64,000 nt of DNA from Defluviitaleaceae bacterium (GTDB lineage Bacteria > Bacillota > Clostridia > Lachnospirales > WRAX01): positions 98,832-162,831 of the forward strand of contig WRBK01000001.1 of the NCBI GenBank assembly GCA_009784575.1, read 5' to 3'. A program made the position numbers and the translations under genes. The first letter of the stretch is position 1; the number at the start of each line of letters is the position of its first letter. This document shows, piece by piece, positions 60,368-64,000 of the stretch. The notes below the pieces were generated by a model that worked only from the letters and a program-made list of their open reading frames with translations, was not told the DNA's origin and did no database searches.

Positions 60368-63300
60368 CTAACGCTCATTAAATATTTTCGAAAGCTCATT
60401 CAAAATTGTGTTACGAACCTTTCCTCTCAAACTGTATCTATCGCCAAAATCACTAAAATGTAGTGACAAGGCCATATTTGATACTCCAACACCATAGCCT
60501 TTACGTGAAAGGAACTTTAAGGTCTTGACGGCTTTGCCTAGGTTATCTCTGGTATTCCAGTTACTTCTTTCGGAAGTATCCATAATTTCAACAAGAGTGT
60601 CACACTCGCTAAGTTTGTGTTTTGCTTCCCAAGTTACAGTTACCGTGCAATCCTTTGGCAGATTTCGCTGCCTATCGTCGGTATTAGCAAAAATAATTAC
60701 CTGAAACTGGATTGGTCCACAGGCATAAAAAGTTAAATCATTCTTCAACGTAGGAAATAAATTATCAACGAAATGACGATATGATATCTGATATGCATCG
60801 TAATATGTAGCTACTCGTTCTTTGATCTGATCAATAGTATACCCTCCATAAATACTACTTGTTTGAATGCCTTCACCTTCGCTTCTTGGCGGAAAGTTTC
60901 TTTTTGGAGTCAGAGAGAATAGTGGGTCAATACCGCTCTCTATAACGCTTGTGATAAGTGCATACAGTATAACGAAACTGATATTATTTTCTCCAAATCC
61001 ATTTCTCTTAAGGTACTCCAAGTTTATTACAGGATGAAATAGCTCCTTAAGTTCTGCAAGTGAAACATTTCTCAAAGATAAACTTGCCCTTTCCGTCTTG
61101 AAGGCCTCAGCTACTACTTCTTTAGGGAGTAATTTCAAGCATTGTTCAAGATATTCACATTGAGCAAAAGGATGCTCGGAAAATAATAAGGAATCGCCCT
61201 CCAAAGTTCTTTTGAGAACTTTATATACTATCTTTACTGCGATTTCGCGGGCACAATCGATCCCATTAAAATAATGTCTTAAGTCATAACTAAAATTTCT
61301 TTGACCATCAGTAAATGAAAGAGTAGGGGTTATGACGCAATCTTGATCATCAACTTTGGTGATGGTCGGGCGAATGTTTGTGAAATCTACAATGACTCTA
61401 TCTGCGATATTGATATCGCTTTCGGCTCCATCGATACAAATGTATATATAGTAATCATTCAAGTTGATACTTCCATCAACTACTGCGACTGCATTTTCCA
61501 AGTCCGCGCTATCCCTAAGCTCTCTCCAAGGGTGGAAACTCTGAATCATACTTGAGAAATGAGTACGCACTATATTTTCGTAACTAATAATTAATTGTTG
61601 AAATAGGTTCTTGCATGCGGCTTCGGTCAAATTGTCGGCATATTCATTTGAAAAGCTATATCTCGCATATAAGCACTTCACATAAAGAGCAAGATTATTT
61701 CCTTCCAGATAATCCAGCAATTTATTTTGAAAACCAGAATTCCTGATGCTCCCAAACATCAGAATCAGAGCGTTTATATATTCATCTTTTTCGCTTGCGA
61801 TACCAATATAATCATAAATCTGATCTTCGCTACTTTCGGCCAAATAGATAGAGCAAAAATATTCTTTAACCGCATCAAACTGAAAGTTAGTAACGCCGTC
61901 ATATTGATAAATCAATTTGCTATCTGTAAGCTCTTTAAACACAACTGACACATCGGAATTTGGCAATATCGACAAAATTTTTTCCGATAATTTAATGTCG
62001 TCCTTTGGGTTCATAGTCATCTCAAAAGCAACAGTAGCTAAAATTTGCCTTAAAGATGTATCGAGAGAATACTTGGGAATCCTTTTGTCCAACAAATTGA
62101 TGATATAGTGGTTGTATACAGCCGCCAGATTTTTTGGCTTTATACCATGCGCTTGTTCTTTTTCTATGAACGAAAGATACATGGACAAAAACAACGGGGC
62201 GCACAAGAAATCTTTTAGGTTTTGACTTACTCCGTGAGTCAACCAAATTCTATAGCCCAAAACTTTGTGGGCAATATCGTTTATTTGTTCTTCGGATAAA
62301 CCTTTCAGTTCAAACTGTTTAAACAAATGGGGCAACATCTTGATTGAGCTATCTCGTTTAGTCGTGACGATCATACCCAAATCACTACTTGTAGAAATAT
62401 CATCTATCTCTTTTAGTAGCACATCGAGGTTGTTTCTGCACTCATCAAGACCATCAAACAACAAGAAAAAATTATTTGACATAAGCCCACTCTTTACACC
62501 GGCAAGCGTCAGTGAAGGTATATAATGACGTAGCTCGGCAAATATACCGCCCTCTAAAGTGTCAAATGACCTACTCCACAAACTACAACGCAAAACAATG
62601 GGCACAACATCGCTCTTGCCGTCTAAATATCTCATTGATAAAATCTTAGCGATGTTATACAGACAATATGTTTTTCCGTATCCAGACTGAGCAGTTATCA
62701 CGGACTTGGATGCATTGATTACATTATACAAGGAAATGGAATTTGAACTCGCGCATACAAACGATTGCTCTGCGCGCCATTCATGCTCTGGTATGTTCAT
62801 TGAAAGCATAGATAAGCAATAATCATCAAATACCCTATTTTGAATTTGATTATCATCAACAAGATGACTCTTCTTTTGATTTAAGACATCGAAGCTAATG
62901 TGACTTTCTAATTCAGTCCAGTGAGTGAGCAAATCGGCAACATCGCATGATAAGATTGGCTTATCAGCACCACCATCTATGACTTTGAATACAGCAATTT
63001 TTGCACCATTCGTCACCAAGTAATACAAAGCTTTTGTCCACATAACATATGAAATAGCTTGCCCCAAAGAGCCTTCAATATTTTCTGAAGGCCTCTTTAA
63101 CTCGACAACCAAAAGAGAGTGGTTTGCTACCCAATTTCTGCTTTCTAATGTGTCTGTTTTATTATTCTTATAATACATTGACGAGAACAAAACAATATCG
63201 GCATACTTTGTTTTCTTTTCGCCGCCAAGGTTCATGTGTACAGGAAATTCCTCAGAACGATTCACTCGAGGATGGCCCAGTGACTCCAATATAGGATTGG

Positions 63301-63403
63301 CTATTTTTGTCCTAACTTCTGTTTCGGATGCCAAAGTCATATTTTTAAAACTTGCAATCTGTTGTAGTATACTGTTATTGCTTTCATCTAGAATGTTTGC
63401 CAT
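60368..63403 (-). CDS. HsdR_N-like nuclease fused to a NACHT NTPase (putative antiviral sensor)
   Basis: The protein has 1011 residues. Residues about 20-150 resemble the HsdR N-terminal PD-(D/E)XK domain (LGGEKKTKYADIVLF, SLLVVELKRPSENIEGSLGQ). A STAND/NACHT NTPase follows from about residue 230: Walker A VITAQSGYGKTYCLYNI, Walker B FFLLFDGLDECRNNLDVL, and a helical part DAVKEYFCSIYLAES. The C-terminal 450 residues are an unidentified sensor. The layout matches Avs and bNACHT antiphage proteins, where target binding triggers the effector nuclease. It leads the block of three minus-strand genes. Confidence 0.82.
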   Translation of the reverse strand: MANILDESNNSILQQIASFKNMTLASETEVRTKIANPILESLGHPRVNRSEEFPVHMNLGGEKKTKYADIVLFSSMYYKNNKTDTLESRNWVANHSLLVVELKRPSENIEGSLGQAISYVMWTKALYYLVTNGAKIAVFKVIDGGADKPILSCDVADLLTHWTELESHISFDVLNQKKSHLVDDNQIQNRVFDDYCLSMLSMNIPEHEWRAEQSFVCASSNSISLYNVINASKSVITAQSGYGKTYCLYNIAKILSMRYLDGKSDVVPIVLRCSLWSRSFDTLEGGIFAELRHYIPSLTLAGVKSGLMSNNFFLLFDGLDECRNNLDVLLKEIDDISTSSDLGMIVTTKRDSSIKMLPHLFKQFELKGLSEEQINDIAHKVLGYRIWLTHGVSQNLKDFLCAPLFLSMYLSFIEKEQAHGIKPKNLAAVYNHYIINLLDKRIPKYSLDTSLRQILATVAFEMTMNPKDDIKLSEKILSILPNSDVSVVFKELTDSKLIYQYDGVTNFQFDAVKEYFCSIYLAESSEDQIYDYIGIASEKDEYINALILMFGSIRNSGFQNKLLDYLEGNNLALYVKCLYARYSFSNEYADNLTEAACKNLFQQLIISYENIVRTHFSSMIQSFHPWRELRDSADLENAVAVVDGSINLNDYYIYICIDGAESDINIADRVIVDFTNIRPTITKVDDQDCVITPTLSFTDGQRNFSYDLRHYFNGIDCAREIAVKIVYKVLKRTLEGDSLLFSEHPFAQCEYLEQCLKLLPKEVVAEAFKTERASLSLRNVSLAELKELFHPVINLEYLKRNGFGENNISFVILYALITSVIESGIDPLFSLTPKRNFPPRSEGEGIQTSSIYGGYTIDQIKERVATYYDAYQISYRHFVDNLFPTLKNDLTFYACGPIQFQVIIFANTDDRQRNLPKDCTVTVTWEAKHKLSECDTLVEIMDTSERSNWNTRDNLGKAVKTLKFLSRKGYGVGVSNMALSLHFSDFGDRYSLRGKVRNTILNELSKIFNER

Positions 63404-63419
63404 GCCGTATTCCTCCTAG

Positions 63420-63647
63420 CTAATTGCTATGTAGATTTTTTAAATCATACTGAACTTTTATCGTCTCCGTCAACAACCCAACCGCATTCACAATATGGTC
63501 AAAATCATCTATAGTCATGGTCTTGCCTTTGTGGGATTTGAACCATTTATCCGGCACTTGGCAGCTGCTTATTCGGTATGTCCCAATACCATTTTGTTTC
63601 AGCAAAGCCCTGTCTGATATCTCGTGCAAGACTTCCGATGTGACCAT
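63420..63647 (-). CDS. Small protein resembling a methylase C-terminal tail
   Basis: The protein has 75 residues. PDKWFKSHKGKTMTIDDFDH and IVNAVGLLTETIKVQYDL resemble the KWxKxRKGRxL...DI.HY..I..AL.ETI tail of type ISP and related methylase-nucleases. No catalytic domain is present, and the ribosome site is weak. It may be a remnant of a lost restriction enzyme or a small partner of the NACHT gene 16 bp downstream. Confidence 0.45.
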   Translation of the reverse strand: MVTSEVLHEISDRALLKQNGIGTYRISSCQVPDKWFKSHKGKTMTIDDFDHIVNAVGLLTETIKVQYDLKNLHSN

Positions 63648-63666
63648 TGTCTAACGACCTTTTGAC

Positions 63667-64000
63667 TTAATTAGCCCCCCTGTAAAAAACCGCAAATCCA
63701 GTACCTGACTGCCCACTATACGCAAATACTAACTCACCATTTGCACCAACAGACATAAGGGTTACGTGTATTTCTGTAACGGAAATTATCGGCTCCATTG
63801 TTTTATTTTCAAAATCTAAGCGGCGTATGTATGAACGCTCTTCGAAGCCTACCTGATGACTGCCATGGCCGCCCAGCGTGCTGCTAACATACCAAATCCG
63901 AGGATTATTTGGATCAGGGATAAATGCACTCCAAGTTTCATTTTTATTGAACCTCCACCAATCTGCAGGGGATAGTATGCCGGTCTCGAAATCGAAATAG
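63667..64000 (-). CDS. C-terminal part of an unknown protein, running off the window
   Basis: An open frame of 110 codons on the minus strand reaches the window end. It has ILSPADWWRFNKNETWSAFI, PDPNNPRIWYVSSTLGGHGS and NGELVFAYSGQSGTGFAVFY, then stops at 63667. The pattern of short beta strands suggests a propeller-like or secreted repeat protein. The start and family cannot be seen. Confidence 0.55.
   Translation of the reverse strand, partial: YFDFETGILSPADWWRFNKNETWSAFIPDPNNPRIWYVSSTLGGHGSHQVGFEERSYIRRLDFENKTMEPIISVTEIHVTLMSVGANGELVFAYSGQSGTGFAVFYRGAN

Noticed and set aside
1-64000. CRISPR arrays, rRNA and tRNA genes
   Set aside because: None was recognised by reading; a covariance-model scan would be decisive for tRNA.

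Overview
The window reads as a chromosome segment of a spore-forming, anaerobic, low-GC Gram-positive bacterium of the class Clostridia. The evidence is strong AGGAGG-type ribosome sites, sigma-A promoters of TTGAC-17-TATAAT type, a cotJABC spore-coat operon, ferredoxin-linked keto-acid oxidation (IorAB) coupled to phosphotransbutyrylase and butyrate kinase, and the cell-division order HlyD-like, sepF, yggT, ylmH. The genus is not resolved. No rRNA, tRNA or CRISPR array was seen.

Layout. 1-7.8 kb: division and housekeeping genes (HlyD-like protein, SepF, YggT, YlmH, a NadD-YqeK fusion, RsfS, a GyrB/ParE-like subunit, an M15 peptidase). 7.8-13.6 kb, minus strand: VOC proteins, an AraC regulator, a two-component system, a TraB/GumN-like protein, a radical SAM protein and a zinc-ribbon protein. 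13.9-18.4 kb: YibE/F, VanZ-like and MgtC genes, then a DNA cytosine methyltransferase whose restriction partner is broken by one in-frame TGA. 18.4-22 kb: an M-box magnesium riboswitch with terminator ahead of uppP and mgtE, then a decayed LCP gene. 22-24.9 kb: a WYL regulator, a glycosyltransferase and a membrane-anchored unknown. 24.9-32.4 kb: an amino-acid fermentation block (aminotransferase, Ptb, IorA, IorB, Buk) with remnants of a MntA-HepT toxin-antitoxin pair, a broken phosphatase and a Uma2 gene lodged in it. 32.5-34.5 kb: an XRE membrane protein and MurA. 36.6-42.8 kb: BlaI, a BlaR1-like peptidase and an ABC exporter. 43.1-47.7 kb: a PerR-type peroxide cluster with two tandem thioredoxin-reductase-like flavoproteins and AhpC. 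48-51 kb: an unknown, an HD hydrolase and an M29 aminopeptidase.

Two loci stand out. (1) At 34.55-36.53 kb a pair of 97-bp, 97% identical inverted repeats encloses a one-strand locus. It has a promoter with a 16-bp perfect dyad, three paralogous 25-residue peptides ending in a W-C-C-C plus acidic-tail motif, a decayed second copy of the regulator start, an intact 357-residue regulator with a helical N-terminal region and a C-terminal HTH, and a terminator. It looks like an undescribed peptide-regulator (possibly signalling) cassette that has grown by tandem duplication. (2) At 51.46-56.40 kb a 4,932-bp element splits the spore-coat gene cotJC. The N-terminal 62 codons lie beside cotJA and cotJB, and the C-terminal 132 codons lie beyond the element. 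Both junctions carry a direct TAGGTA core, and the predicted circle junction is a dyad. A serine recombinase is encoded at one end. Excision would restore a 194-codon cotJC exactly in frame, as for the skin element in sigK. The cargo is an FHA/zinc-ribbon protein and a secreted protein with GerMN-like and SLH-like regions.

57.3-64 kb: a short AbrB-like protein, then a minus-strand block resembling a defence island (a protein with a HEPN/DUF4209-like end, a YhcG-type PD-(D/E)XK nuclease, and a 1011-residue HsdR_N-like nuclease fused to a NACHT NTPase), a small methylase-tail-like protein and a gene running off the window end.
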